In this document: one piece after another, positions 9,129 through 18,354 of the stretch
How the letters are laid out: each line of letters opens with the position of its first letter
Position numbering within the stretch: the stretch's first letter is position 1
Assembly: GCF_002797535.1 (NCBI RefSeq)
Contig: NZ_PGFD01000001.1
Coordinates: 2,294,001-2,358,000, forward strand
Direction of reading: 5' to 3'
DNA: 64,000 nucleotides
From: Chryseobacterium geocarposphaerae
Lineage (GTDB): Bacteria; Bacteroidota; Bacteroidia; Flavobacteriales; Weeksellaceae
Program-made: the position numbers and the translations under genes
The notes under the pieces: model-generated
Told to the model about the DNA's origin: nothing
Databases searched by the model: none
Seen by the model: the letters and a program-made list of their open reading frames with translations, nothing else

Positions 9129-10481
9129 ATGGCAAAATTAAAAACAGCATATTTCTGTCAAAACTGCGGTTCACAGTATCCTCAATGGACCGGACAGTGT
9201 AAAAATTGCGGTGAATGGAACACTTTGGTGGAAGAAGTGGTAGAAAAAACAGCTTCACACAAAGCCCCACCTTTTTCAAAAACAAAACAACATGTTATCA
9301 ACATCATTGAAGTTGAAGCCATTGAAGAGCCGAGAATAAAAACCCCTTCCGATGAGCTCAACAGAGTGTTGGGAGGAGGCATTGTATTAGGTTCTGTCAC
9401 TTTAATTGGCGGAGAACCGGGAATCGGGAAATCTACCCTACTTCTTCAACTCGCCCTGAAAATGAAGAAAAAAATCTTTTATGTTTCAGGAGAAGAAAGT
9501 GCTTCCCAGATCAAAATGAGAGCTGACCGTTTAGCTGATGTAAAAAACCCGAACTGTTTTCTTTACACGGAAACTTCCCTGGAAAAAATCCTTCACGAAG
9601 CCAAAAAATTAGAACCCGATTTTGTCATCATCGACTCTATACAGACCTTACAGTCTCAACTCATTGAGAGTTCTCCGGGAACCGTTTCCCAGATCAGAGA
9701 ATGTTCCAATGAAATCATTAAATACGCCAAGGAAAATAATGTCCCTGTATTTTTAGTAGGACACATCACCAAAGACGGACAGATCGCAGGACCAAAAGTG
9801 TTGGAACACATGGTAGATGTTGTTTTAAATTTTGATGGCGACAGAAACCATCTTTTCAGATTGTTAAGAGCCAATAAAAACCGTTTCGGATCGACTGCCG
9901 AAATCGGAATTTATGAAATGATCTCGCAAGGTTTAAAAGAAATTAAAAATCCTTCAGAAATACTGATTACCAAAAAATCTGAGGAACTTTCCGGAAATTC
10001 CGTTGCTGTAACCATAGAGGGAAACAGACCGATGCTATTGGAAATTCAGGCGTTAGTAAGTTCTGCAGTCTACGGAACCCCACAAAGAAGCTCTACCGGA
10101 TTTGATTCTAAAAGATTAAATATGCTGCTCGCTGTACTTGAAAAAAGAGCAGGTTTCCAATTGGGAGCCAAGGATGTTTTCCTGAATATCACAGGAGGAA
10201 TAAAAACAGATGACCCCGCTTTAGACTTGGCAGTGGTAGCTTCTATTCTTTCTTCCAATGAGGATATTCCGATCTCTGAACATTATTGCTTTGCAGGTGA
10301 GATTGGATTAAGTGGTGAAATCCGTCCGATTGCACAGGCCGAACAGAGAATTTCTGAAGCCGAAAAACTGGGTTATGAAAAGATTTTTGTTTCTAACCTT
10401 AATAAAATTCCAAAGAAAAAATTTGGGATTAAAATCGAAGAAGTAAGTAAAATTGAAGATTTCCATGAGCGTCTTTTTTAG
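9129..10481 (+). CDS. radA: DNA repair protein RadA
   Basis: RadA (Sms) is a RecA-like ATPase and helicase that drives branch migration during recombinational repair. The 450-residue protein has all expected parts: a C4 zinc finger (Cys10, Cys13, Cys24, Cys27), a Walker A motif GGEPGIGKST near residue 95, the RadA signature KNRFGS near residue 250, and a C-terminal Lon-protease-like domain (about 280-450) that lacks a protease role in this family. The start at 9129 gives the canonical MAKLKTAYFCQNCG. A strong terminator follows, so it is probably a single-gene unit. Confidence 0.97.
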   Translation: MAKLKTAYFCQNCGSQYPQWTGQCKNCGEWNTLVEEVVEKTASHKAPPFSKTKQHVINIIEVEAIEEPRIKTPSDELNRVLGGGIVLGSVTLIGGEPGIGKSTLLLQLALKMKKKIFYVSGEESASQIKMRADRLADVKNPNCFLYTETSLEKILHEAKKLEPDFVIIDSIQTLQSQLIESSPGTVSQIRECSNEIIKYAKENNVPVFLVGHITKDGQIAGPKVLEHMVDVVLNFDGDRNHLFRLLRANKNRFGSTAEIGIYEMISQGLKEIKNPSEILITKKSEELSGNSVAVTIEGNRPMLLEIQALVSSAVYGTPQRSSTGFDSKRLNMLLAVLEKRAGFQLGAKDVFLNITGGIKTDDPALDLAVVASILSSNEDIPISEHYCFAGEIGLSGEIRPIAQAEQRISEAEKLGYEKIFVSNLNKIPKKKFGIKIEEVSKIEDFHERLF

Positions 10482-10497
10482 AATAAACTTTTTGATG

Positions 10498-10533
10498 ATT
10501 CGGGCGTTTTTCCTTTAGGAAAAACGCCCGAAT
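10498..10533 (+). terminator. Strong terminator after radA
   Basis: Perfect 16-bp stem (10498-10513 and 10518-10533) with a TTTA loop and a T-rich tail, starting 16 bases after the radA stop. Confidence 0.9.
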
Positions 10534-10638
10534 ATTTTTTATGAGAAACATAATAAAAACTCACATACTTTAGAAATAAATTATTAATTTTATACAAAAA
10601 CCAACAAAACACAACCGATAAACTTAAATATTTATTTT

Positions 10639-12195
10639 ATGAAAACAAAAATCACAATTTTAGCTTTAGCGATTTCCTCTTCAGCTTTTGCTCAACAGAC
10701 CTATTTTCGGAATAAAATTCCCGAAAACTCCCTGAAAGAATCACAGAAAATTTCAAAAGAGCTTGCGACAACGTATTACAATACTCAATATTATAATCAA
10801 ACATCATTTGATCTCAATCAGGACATCAGAATTCCCACAATAAAAGATCAGATGATCGTTGCAAAGCTTGATAAAATTTACAGATACACTAACAAAAGTG
10901 AATCTTATACCTATAAAATTGTAAACGATCCTTCTGCAGAACTTGTCCTTTCTAAATACGACAATATTATCACCGGAATGTATGTTTCAGGTTCAGGAGA
11001 AAAGATAATGTATCATCAGGTAAACGAAAATACATTTACCATCTCTCAGGTAGCAGAAAAATTATTAATTGATCAGGATGCTAAAGATGATACTATTATT
11101 GACGAATCAGCTATATCCAGTGTAATAGCTTCCAAAACCAACAGTAATATCTGTTCTTCCAGCACCGCAACATGTTCTGCATCCACCGTAGATGTTATGG
11201 TTGTTTATACCAGCGCTGCAAGTACGGCGTGGGGAGGAAATTCACAAAGTAACTCTTACATCGCAACAGCGATTACCAATTTCAATACTGCATTAACCAA
11301 TTCCGGAATTACAAATGCCACCATTAATCTGGTATATTCAGGAGTGATTTCCTATGCAGAATCCGGAAATTTAAGCACGGATCTATCAAGATTAAGAGCT
11401 ACTGCAGACGGTTATATGGATGATGTTCATACCTTAAGAACAACTTACGGAGCAGATCTCGTTTCTTTAGTCACTTCTACTCCTACCAACACTTGTGGAT
11501 TAGGGTACGTAAACACTTCGTCAACAAATTACGTCGCTACCGCAGGCTTTTCTACTGTTCTATATAATTGCGCAGTATCCAATTATTCTTTAGCACATGA
11601 AATGGGACACAATATGGGATTAAGACACGATTGGTATGTTGATACAAGCACAACACCCTGCAGTCATCATCACGGATACACAAACGCTGTTGCCATTACC
11701 AACGGAACTTCAGCAACATCAGCTCAAAAATGGAGAACCATCATGGCTTACAATGATGAATGTACCAACGCAGGAATAAGCTGTACAAGAATCAACAGAT
11801 GGGCAAATCCCGCTATCAATTACAATACTTATCCGACAGGAGTTGCAATAGGAAGTACCAATCCCGCAAACGAAGCTTTCGGCTTTGCACGTTTCATTTG
11901 CGTAGTTGCCGGGTTTACAGCCAGCGTTGGTGATGTATTATCCGTAGAAGAAAGGGGTACTACAACTAAAACTAAAGAATTTGCAATCTACCCTAACCCT
12001 GCAAAGACAACGATCAATATTACTACAGACGAAAAAGAAAATTACAGTTTTGAAATCATTAATGCTGCAGGACAGGGTCTTCAAAGAACAACTTCAAAGG
12101 AAATCAACATCAGCAAATATCCTACAGGAGAATATTTTATTAATATATACTCAGGAAATACACTTACAGGAAGTAAAAAATTCTTAAAAAACTAA
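10639..12195 (+). CDS. Secreted zinc metalloprotease (reprolysin-like M12) with T9SS sorting domain
   Basis: The 518-residue preproprotein has a signal peptide (MKTKITILALAISSSAFAQ), a propeptide-like region to about residue 175, and a metalloprotease domain. The zinc site is HEMGHNMGLRHD near residue 320 (HExxHxxGxxHD, metzincin type) with IMAY near 370 as the Met-turn. The C-terminus (about 440-518) is a type A T9SS sorting domain (FAIYPNPAKTTINI, GEYFINIYSG, GSKKFLKN). It should be exported by Sec, then moved across the outer membrane by T9SS and either released or attached to the surface. Seven or more Cys residues in the catalytic domain suggest disulfides. Substrate unknown. It is a stand-alone gene. 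Confidence 0.92.
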   Translation: MKTKITILALAISSSAFAQQTYFRNKIPENSLKESQKISKELATTYYNTQYYNQTSFDLNQDIRIPTIKDQMIVAKLDKIYRYTNKSESYTYKIVNDPSAELVLSKYDNIITGMYVSGSGEKIMYHQVNENTFTISQVAEKLLIDQDAKDDTIIDESAISSVIASKTNSNICSSSTATCSASTVDVMVVYTSAASTAWGGNSQSNSYIATAITNFNTALTNSGITNATINLVYSGVISYAESGNLSTDLSRLRATADGYMDDVHTLRTTYGADLVSLVTSTPTNTCGLGYVNTSSTNYVATAGFSTVLYNCAVSNYSLAHEMGHNMGLRHDWYVDTSTTPCSHHHGYTNAVAITNGTSATSAQKWRTIMAYNDECTNAGISCTRINRWANPAINYNTYPTGVAIGSTNPANEAFGFARFICVVAGFTASVGDVLSVEERGTTTKTKEFAIYPNPAKTTINITTDEKENYSFEIINAAGQGLQRTTSKEINISKYPTGEYFINIYSGNTLTGSKKFLKN

Positions 12196-12214
12196 AATAT
12201 TATTAACCTTAATT

Positions 12215-12251
12215 AAAGTCTCCTTTTATTTTTTAATAATGGGAGATCTTT
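12215..12251 (+). terminator. Probable terminator after the metalloprotease gene
   Basis: Imperfect hairpin: AAAGTCTCC (12215-12223) against GGAGATCTTT (12242-12251) with one bulged base and an AT-rich loop, followed by a T-rich run. It is weaker than the other terminators here. Confidence 0.5.
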
Positions 12252-12304
12252 TTATTTTTATCATTTTAGATATAGGAAAACAATAATATTCCACAACTGT
12301 TATA

Positions 12305-12973
12305 ATGAAAAATAAAATTCTGACGTACTATGATACCCTTGCAAAAGATTATGATAAAGACAGGTTTGAGAACTCCTATGGTAAATATATCGACAAACAG
12401 GAAAGATTATTTTTACATTCATTTGTAAAGAACAAAAAGTTTTCAAAAATCTTGGATTTAGGCTGCGGAACCGGAAGATTACTTGAGTTTGCAACTCATG
12501 GAGCAGACTTCAGTCAGGAAATGATAAAAATTGCCCGGACAAAATATCCTGAAAAAACAATATCTGTAGGTGAAATTTCCGATATTCCTTTTGAAGCAGA
12601 ATTCGACTGTATTTTTTGTTTCCATGTCATTATGCATCAAAACAAAGAAAAAACACAATCTTTTTTGAATGAATGCTATAAAAAATTATCATCTAATGGA
12701 GTTCTGATTTTTGACTTTCCAACCAAAACAAGAAGAAAAGTAATTTCAGAACAGGAAGAATGGCACGCTTCAAATACTTTCACGGAAAAAGAAATTTTAG
12801 ATAAAACTAGAAATCAATGGAAACCAGTAAAAACAGTAGGAGTTTTATTTTTTCCTATTCACAGATTTCCTAAAAATCTCAGAAGATTATTTTTACCTTT
12901 AGACAGAATGATCTGCAATACTTTCCTAAAAAAATGGGCTTCCTATAATATTATTGTTTTAGAAAAAAAATGA
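12305..12973 (+). CDS. Class I SAM-dependent methyltransferase
   Basis: A 222-residue cytoplasmic protein with a Rossmann-type methyltransferase fold. Motif I is ILDLGCGTGRLLEFA near residue 48, followed by GADFSQEMIKIARTKYP (motif II region) and FDCIFCFHVIMHQ (motif IV region), then a region with LSSNGVLIFDFPT typical of methyltransferase type 11/25 domains. The methyl acceptor cannot be told. Its last four bases (ATGA) overlap the start of the VanW-like gene, which in turn overlaps the acpH-like gene, so the three form one translationally linked operon. Confidence 0.85.
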   Translation: MKNKILTYYDTLAKDYDKDRFENSYGKYIDKQERLFLHSFVKNKKFSKILDLGCGTGRLLEFATHGADFSQEMIKIARTKYPEKTISVGEISDIPFEAEFDCIFCFHVIMHQNKEKTQSFLNECYKKLSSNGVLIFDFPTKTRRKVISEQEEWHASNTFTEKEILDKTRNQWKPVKTVGVLFFPIHRFPKNLRRLFLPLDRMICNTFLKKWASYNIIVLEKK

Positions 12974-13677
12974 AACAAAAGTTTAAAAGTATACTTCCTT
13001 CCATCTTAAAACTGCATTTAAGGCTTTTAAAAAGGTATTTTCACGAATCTAAAAATAAATATATCTATTCAAAAAGTTATAATACACAGTCTATCGGAAG
13101 ATATAAAAACGAGATCCTGCAACCCATTAAAAAAAGTGAATTCCACGAAAATAAAATACATAATCTGAATATCGTTCACGGTAAAATTAATCACCTGGTA
13201 ATCAATCCCAATGAAACCTTTTCCTTTTGGAAAATCGTGGGAAAACCAAACAAAAAAAATAATTTTAAAGAAGGAAGAAACCTAATCCAAAATAACATTT
13301 CAAGTGAAATAGGTGGAGGTATTTGTCAGTTTTCATCCATCATCTATTTCTTAGCACTTCAATCCGGATTGAAAATATTGGAAAGACACTCACATTCTAT
13401 CGACATTTATAAGGACCAGGAACGTTTTACGCCTTTAGGCTCTGATAGCACTGTTGTATACGGCTATAAAGATTTACAGATTCAGAATCCTTATGAATTC
13501 CCTATACAATTTGAATGTAATGTAAACGAAAATGAGCTTCGTTTTTACATTATTTCGCCCTACGAATTACAGTTGAATACAATTAATTTTGAATATTCCG
13601 AAAATAGTGAAGGAGTCTGGGTTAAAACTTTTTCCAATGGTAAAAAATTGCTTGAAAATTTTTATATTCGTTTATGA
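12970..13677 (+). CDS. VanW family protein
   Basis: The 235-residue protein matches the VanW family: NPNETFSFWKIVGKPNKKN, KEGRNLIQNNISSEIGGGIC, then QFSSIIYFLALQSGLKILER and HSHSIDIY. VanW-like domains are found in some vancomycin-resistance clusters but their biochemical role is unknown, and most copies outside those clusters have no link to resistance. No signal peptide is evident; the N-terminus is basic (KQKFKSILPSILKLHLRLLKRYF) and may be amphipathic. It overlaps the methyltransferase gene by 4 bases and the next gene by 4 bases. No vanHAX-type genes are present, so I do not call it a resistance gene. Confidence 0.85.
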   Translation: MKQKFKSILPSILKLHLRLLKRYFHESKNKYIYSKSYNTQSIGRYKNEILQPIKKSEFHENKIHNLNIVHGKINHLVINPNETFSFWKIVGKPNKKNNFKEGRNLIQNNISSEIGGGICQFSSIIYFLALQSGLKILERHSHSIDIYKDQERFTPLGSDSTVVYGYKDLQIQNPYEFPIQFECNVNENELRFYIISPYELQLNTINFEYSENSEGVWVKTFSNGKKLLENFYIRL

Positions 13678-14267
13678 ATTATCTGGCCCATTCTTTTTTA
13701 GCTTTTACTGACGGACAGATCGTGGGTCAGTTTCTTGAGGATTTTATCAGGAACAAGGAACGTTTTTCTTTTCCTAAAGAAATTCAGGACGGGATCACTC
13801 TGCACAGAGCCATTGATACCTTTACCGATTCTCATCCCGCAATTCATGAAGCCAAGAAAGTATTCAGCCCATTGGTAAGATTATATTCAGGAGCTTTTGT
13901 AGATGTTTCTATGGATTATTTTTTAGCCAATGACCTAAGTTTGAATTCAGAAAAAGAATGGAAAGATCATTCTTTGAAAGTCTACAGGGTTTTAAATGAA
14001 AATAGTCAGTTTTTACCCGAAAACTTCAAAAAAATGCTTGTAAAAATGGAACATGATGACTGGCTGTACAATTACCGTGAAGACTGGGGAATCAAATTCA
14101 GCATTCAAAATGTTTTGAATAAAGCCAAATATCTTGAAAAAGACATTCCCGTTTTCCAGGCGTTTCTTGACCATAAAGAAATTCTGCAAAAATGCTATGA
14201 TGATTTTTTTCCAGATCTTCTTGCCCATGCAAAAGCAGAAAATGCTCTTTTACAGCTGGAAAGATAA
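13674..14267 (+). CDS. Acyl carrier protein phosphodiesterase-like protein (AcpH/DUF479)
   Basis: AcpH-type enzymes remove the phosphopantetheine group from acyl carrier protein. The 197-residue sequence starts with the family signature MNYLAHSFLAFTDGQIVGQF and keeps the HD-like metal-binding pattern: QDGITLHRAIDTFTDSHP (His/Asp pairs near residues 45-60) and DVSMDYFLAND near residue 80. Cytoplasmic. It is the last gene of the overlapping three-gene unit and is convergent with the DUF6702 gene, with only 6 bases between the two stop codons. Confidence 0.88.
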   Translation: MNYLAHSFLAFTDGQIVGQFLEDFIRNKERFSFPKEIQDGITLHRAIDTFTDSHPAIHEAKKVFSPLVRLYSGAFVDVSMDYFLANDLSLNSEKEWKDHSLKVYRVLNENSQFLPENFKKMLVKMEHDDWLYNYREDWGIKFSIQNVLNKAKYLEKDIPVFQAFLDHKEILQKCYDDFFPDLLAHAKAENALLQLER

Positions 14268-14273
14268 TTGATT

Positions 14274-14774
14274 CTAAAATTGCTGATACAAATACCGGTT
14301 CGGATACGTCAGTTTCTCACTTTTCCTGTTTCCGTTGACAATAATATGAACGATATTAATCTGATCATCAAATAAATTATACAGGAAACTTACTGCCGCT
14401 TCAACTTTTTTCGGAGTATTAACCGTTTCTGATTCCAGATAAAGATTTACGGATTCATTATCCTCTTCATACCCCACATAATTTATCTTTAAAAACTTAT
14501 TATCCGTTTTCAGTTTAAAATATTCTGCGCTGTAATTCTTTAAAGTTTCCTTGAGTTGAGTCTTGTATTTCGCATCATTGAAATGAAATGACTTCCCATA
14601 TTTTTGAGACAGTCCATTCTCCAGATCGTCCAGAAAAAACCTTCCCGTAATTTCAAAAGTCTTTGATTGAGAATTGTAATTAATTTCTACCGAACCTACA
14701 TGATAAGGATGTTTCCCCTCTTTAAAAGAGAAAAGAAAAAAGACACAGCACAAAAACAACAAAAACTTTCTCAT
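14274..14774 (-). CDS. DUF6702 family exported protein
   Basis: A 166-residue protein with an N-terminal hydrophobic segment (MRKFLLFLCCVFFLFSFKEG) that looks like a signal peptide or lipoprotein-like anchor. The mature part begins KHPYHVGSVEINYNSQSKTF, the typical opening of DUF6702 proteins, which are widespread in Flavobacteriia. No function is established. In this phylum such genes often sit next to M1 peptidase genes, and here an M1 peptidase gene lies about 0.7 kb away, with the HupE-like gene between them. No catalytic motif is visible. Confidence 0.82.
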   Translation of the reverse strand: MRKFLLFLCCVFFLFSFKEGKHPYHVGSVEINYNSQSKTFEITGRFFLDDLENGLSQKYGKSFHFNDAKYKTQLKETLKNYSAEYFKLKTDNKFLKINYVGYEEDNESVNLYLESETVNTPKKVEAAVSFLYNLFDDQINIVHIIVNGNRKSEKLTYPNRYLYQQF

Positions 14775-14844
14775 AATCTCAACCCATTGCTAAAATCTGT
14801 TCCGAAATTAATCATTATTTTCGTAACCTTTATTATGTAAACTT

Positions 14845-15426
14845 ATGATGCAGGATTTTCTATTTTATTTAAAGCTCGGTTGGGAACATATTATTTCTTT
14901 GGATGCATTGGATCATCAACTCTTTGTTCTCGCACTTATTGCCGTTTATTCCTACAGCGATTGGAAAAAAATATTGGTTTTGGTCACCGCATTTACGATT
15001 GGTCATTCAGTGACTTTAGCTTTAAGTATTTTAGATATCGTGAGAGTTCCTTCAAACTGGGTAGAATTTCTGATTCCGCTTACGATTGTTTTAACAGCTT
15101 TGGGGAATATTCTTATGAAAAATAAAAAACAATCCCAGAGTAAACTCAATTATTATCTGGCTTTATTTTTCGGACTTATTCATGGGATGGGATTTGCCAA
15201 TACGGCAAGAGTAATGATCGCTAAAAGCCAAAGCATTGCATTACCTCTTTTAGGATTTAATGTAGGACTGGAAGTAGGGCAAATTGCGATTGTTTTTGGA
15301 ATCCTTATTCTGCTATTTATTCTTTTGAATCTATTTAAAGTCAATAAAAAAGACTGGATATTATTTGTTTCATCGGGAGTTTTTGCTTTATCCTTAAAAA
15401 TGACATTAGAAAGAATTCCTTTTTAG
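14845..15426 (+). CDS. HupE/UreJ family membrane protein
   Basis: The 193-residue protein has about six membrane helices and the HupE/UreJ-type pattern: GWEHIISLDALDHQLFVLAL at the N-terminus (His and Asp in the first helix), TAFTIGHSVTLALS near residue 55, and GLIHGMGFANTAR near residue 115. The conserved His/Asp residues inside helices suggest metal (nickel or cobalt) transport, as proposed for HupE and UreJ. No hydrogenase or urease genes are in the window, so the true substrate is uncertain. It sits between the DUF6702 gene (divergent) and the M1 peptidase gene (same strand, 68 bases downstream). Confidence 0.85.
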   Translation: MMQDFLFYLKLGWEHIISLDALDHQLFVLALIAVYSYSDWKKILVLVTAFTIGHSVTLALSILDIVRVPSNWVEFLIPLTIVLTALGNILMKNKKQSQSKLNYYLALFFGLIHGMGFANTARVMIAKSQSIALPLLGFNVGLEVGQIAIVFGILILLFILLNLFKVNKKDWILFVSSGVFALSLKMTLERIPF

Positions 15427-15462
15427 CCTTGAAACATTTTCAAGTTTTCAGCTACTTATCAT

Positions 15463-15470
15463 TATATTTG
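15463..15470 (+). promoter_or_regulatory. -7 promoter element of the M1 peptidase gene
   Basis: TATATTTG matches the Bacteroidota -7 box TAnnTTTG exactly, 24 bases before the ATG at 15495. No clear TTTG -33 box lies at 19-20 bases upstream. Confidence 0.4.
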
Positions 15471-15494
15471 AAAATTAATTAAATCATTTCGGTT

Positions 15495-17876
15495 ATGAAA
15501 TTTAAAGTTTCAGCACTTTCAGTTCTTTTTTACATCGGTGCTTTTGCTCAAAACATTCAGAATAATCCGGGAAGCAACCACGGAAACAGATTTGAACAAT
15601 TGGGAACCATTTTACCAACTCCCAATGTGTACAGAACCGCTTCAGGAGCTCCGGGACACGCTTATTGGCAAAACAGGGCAGATTATGACATCACTGCTTT
15701 TCTTGATGAAGATAAAAGAAACCTGAAAGGATCAGAAACCATTACCTATTACAATAATTCTCCGGATGATTTGGATTATATCTGGCTTCAACTGGACGAA
15801 AACCAGCAGTCTACTGTAAAAAAAGCAGATTTCCCTTTCTCTTCTACCCTGCCGAAAGCAGCCAACGATCAGCAGCTTAAAGCTTCTGAATTACCTGTAA
15901 AAGACAACGGATATGGCGTAAATCTTGAAAAAGTAACCGATGCTTCGGGAAATCCTTTAAAATATACGGTCAACAAAACCATGATGCGTATTGACTTGCC
16001 TAAAGTGCTGAAAAAAGGAGAAAAACTGGTCTTCAAAATTGACTGGAACTACAATATCCCTAACCGAATGAAAATGGGCGGTCGAGGCGGCTACGAAAAC
16101 TTCGCAGAAGACGGAAATGATCTGTACACGATGACACAATGGTATCCGAGAATGTGTGTATACAGCGATTTTCACGGATGGCAGAATCACCAGTTTACAG
16201 GAAGAGGAGAATTTGCCTTGGTTTTCGGAAATTTTAAAGTTTCAATGAATGTTCCAGCTGATCACGTTGTAGGAGGAACCGGAGAATGTAAAAACTACGA
16301 TCAGGTATTAACATCAGATCAGTTGGCAAGATATAACAAATCTAAAACGTCAACTGAGCCTGTAGAAATTGTAACGCTTGATGAAGCCAAAAAAGCAGAG
16401 AAAAATCATTCAAAACAAAGAAAAACATGGAATTTTGAAGCACATGATGTAAGAGATTTCGCATGGACTTCTTCCAGAAAATTTGTTTGGGACGGAATGG
16501 GCGTTACCATTCCTGAAAACAACAATAAAGTAATGGCCATGAGTTTCTATCCGAAAGAAGCTTACGGATTATATAGAAAATTCTCTACAAAAGCCGTTGC
16601 ACACACCATTAAAACCTATTCTGAATTCACAATTCCATATCCGTATCCTGTTGCTCAGTCCGTAGAAGCATCCAACGGGATGGAATATCCTATGATTTGC
16701 TTTAACTACGGAAGAACTGAAAAAGACGGAACCTATTCGGAAGCAATCAAAAACGGGATGTTGGGAGTAATCATTCATGAAGTCGGACACAACTTTTTCC
16801 CGATGATCATCAATTCAGATGAAAGACAATGGAGTTGGATGGATGAAGGATTAAATACCTTCACAGAATATCTTACTGAAGAAAAATGGGACAACAAATT
16901 CCCATCCAAAAGAGGACCGGCCTGGACGATCGTTGATTATATGAAACTTCCGAAAGATCAGCTGGAACCCATCATGAGTAATTCAGAAAATATTATTCAG
17001 TTTGGCCCGAATGCGTATTCGAAACCGGCAACCGGATTGAATATTCTTCGTGAAACGATCATGGGAAGAGAGCTTTTTGATAAAGCTTTTAAAACCTACG
17101 CAAAAAGATGGGCTTTCAAACATCCTGAACCTGCTGATTTCTTCCGCACAATGGAAGATGCGAGTGGTGAAGATTTAGACTGGTTTTGGAGAGGCTGGTT
17201 CTACGGAACAGATCCTGTAGATATTGCCATCGACAAAGTAACCATTGCGGCTCCTGATTTGGAGACAGCTCCAAAACAGGCTTCAGAAACAAAATATAAA
17301 GTGGATAAGCCTTTACAAAACGAATTTGAAGATATTTCAAAGGTCAGAAACAGAGAGGATAAAAACATCACCTTTTATGTAGAAAAAGATAAAGAAACTC
17401 AGGATTTCTATTACAGATATGACAGAGGTCAGGAAAAAGTAGATACTCAAAAAGAATATGTTTCTAAAACTGAAGGGACAGAACCTTTAACTGCAAAAGA
17501 CAAAGAGAAATTTAAAAACTTAACGGGTTATCAAATCGATTTCGTTAACAAGGGAGGTTTAGTAATGCCAATCATTCTTGAATTCACCTTTGAAGACGGA
17601 ACAAAACTGACTGACAAATCTTCTGCACAGATCTGGAGACAAAATGAACAGAAAGTTTCCAAGACTTATTATTTTGACAAAAAATTAAAGTCAATTCAAT
17701 TGGATCCGATGAGAGAAACTGCCGATATAGATATTTCAAACAATTTCTGGAGCAATGATAACGGAACTGCTGAAGTTTCCAAATTCCAGTTATTCAAACA
17801 AAAAGAAGGCGGCAATGCAAGAGGGGCTTCCAACGGAAAAGTAAATCCGATGCAGGCCGCAGGAAAGAAAAACTAA
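15495..17876 (+). CDS. M1 family metallopeptidase (secreted)
   Basis: A 793-residue protein with a signal peptide (MKFKVSALSVLFYIGAFAQ). The N-terminal beta domain has the family's DITAFLDEDKRNLKGSETI. The zinc site is HEVGHNFFP near residue 428 with the downstream Glu in WMDEGLNTFTEY, giving HExxH-18-E as in M1 aminopeptidases. The usual GAMEN exopeptidase motif is replaced by SNGMEYP, as in bacteroidal M1 proteins. No T9SS tail is present, so it is likely periplasmic or membrane-associated. The C-terminal 200 residues (charged, ending GGNARGASNGKVNPMQAAGK) are poorly structured. A terminator follows before groES. Confidence 0.93.
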   Translation: MKFKVSALSVLFYIGAFAQNIQNNPGSNHGNRFEQLGTILPTPNVYRTASGAPGHAYWQNRADYDITAFLDEDKRNLKGSETITYYNNSPDDLDYIWLQLDENQQSTVKKADFPFSSTLPKAANDQQLKASELPVKDNGYGVNLEKVTDASGNPLKYTVNKTMMRIDLPKVLKKGEKLVFKIDWNYNIPNRMKMGGRGGYENFAEDGNDLYTMTQWYPRMCVYSDFHGWQNHQFTGRGEFALVFGNFKVSMNVPADHVVGGTGECKNYDQVLTSDQLARYNKSKTSTEPVEIVTLDEAKKAEKNHSKQRKTWNFEAHDVRDFAWTSSRKFVWDGMGVTIPENNNKVMAMSFYPKEAYGLYRKFSTKAVAHTIKTYSEFTIPYPYPVAQSVEASNGMEYPMICFNYGRTEKDGTYSEAIKNGMLGVIIHEVGHNFFPMIINSDERQWSWMDEGLNTFTEYLTEEKWDNKFPSKRGPAWTIVDYMKLPKDQLEPIMSNSENIIQFGPNAYSKPATGLNILRETIMGRELFDKAFKTYAKRWAFKHPEPADFFRTMEDASGEDLDWFWRGWFYGTDPVDIAIDKVTIAAPDLETAPKQASETKYKVDKPLQNEFEDISKVRNREDKNITFYVEKDKETQDFYYRYDRGQEKVDTQKEYVSKTEGTEPLTAKDKEKFKNLTGYQIDFVNKGGLVMPIILEFTFEDGTKLTDKSSAQIWRQNEQKVSKTYYFDKKLKSIQLDPMRETADIDISNNFWSNDNGTAEVSKFQLFKQKEGGNARGASNGKVNPMQAAGKKN

Positions 17877-17889
17877 ATTTAAAAATACT

Positions 17890-17912
17890 AAGGATTGCAA
17901 ATTGCAATCCTT
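17890..17912 (+). terminator. Terminator after the M1 peptidase gene
   Basis: AAGGATTGC (17890-17898), loop AAATT, GCAATCCTT (17904-17912), then a run of T. It begins 14 bases past the stop codon. Confidence 0.85.
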
Positions 17913-18029
17913 TTTTTCTGCCAAAATTTCCAGCTTAAAAAAATAAATACTGACAATTCAGTCACAAAAAAGTGTTGGCATACAATTAGAGAATTTCAAG
18001 ACAGAAATAATTAAAAAATTAAATATATT

Positions 18030-18308
18030 ATGTCAGTAAACTTTAAACCATTGGCAGACAGAGTTTTGGTAGAACCAATCGCTGCAGAGACTAAAACAGC
18101 ATCAGGTATTATTATTCCGGACACTGCAAAAGAAAAACCTCAAGAAGGTACTGTAGTGGCAGTAGGTCCAGGTAAAAAAGATGAGCCTACAACTGTAAAA
18201 GTGGGTGACAAAGTTCTTTATGGGAAATATTCAGGCTCTGAATTAAAATTGGAAGGAAAGGATTATTTAATTGTAAAAGAAGGAGATCTTTTAGGAATCA
18301 TCGGATAA
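18030..18308 (+). CDS. groES: Co-chaperonin GroES
   Basis: GroES caps the GroEL ring and forms the folding chamber. The 92-residue protein has the expected [21 protein letters not shown] start with mobile loop ([15 protein letters not shown]), and the end [11 protein letters not shown]. Upstream, TGAC-N6-GTCA (17951-17964) and TTGGCATACAAT (17975-17986) may be part of a heat-shock-type promoter, but I cannot assign a regulator. Unusually, groEL does not follow directly: a four-helix-bundle protein gene is placed between them, leaving a 471-base gap between groES and groEL. Confidence 0.98.
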   Translation: MSVNFKPLADRVLVEPIAAETKTASGIIIPDTAKEKPQEGTVVAVGPGKKDEPTTVKVGDKVLYGKYSGSELKLEGKDYLIVKEGDLLGIIG

Positions 18309-18354
18309 GATGCTTCTGGCTTTTGGCTGATGGCGTAACTGCATATAGATTAGC
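18309..18354 (+). repeat. Left flank of the inserted four-helix-bundle gene (imperfect inverted repeat)
   Basis: Word-repeat sequence CTTCTGGCTTTTGGCTGATG starts at 18313, directly after the groES stop. Its reverse complement is echoed by the segment 18728-18772 right after the inserted gene (GCTAAAAGCCAACAGC and GCCAAAAGC). The match is imperfect, roughly three in four bases over the best 16. It marks the left border of the insert. Confidence 0.55.

Noticed and set aside
12970..13677. Vancomycin-resistance gene vanW
   Set aside because: Only the VanW-like domain is present, without vanHAX or vanRS genes, and the organism type is Gram-negative.
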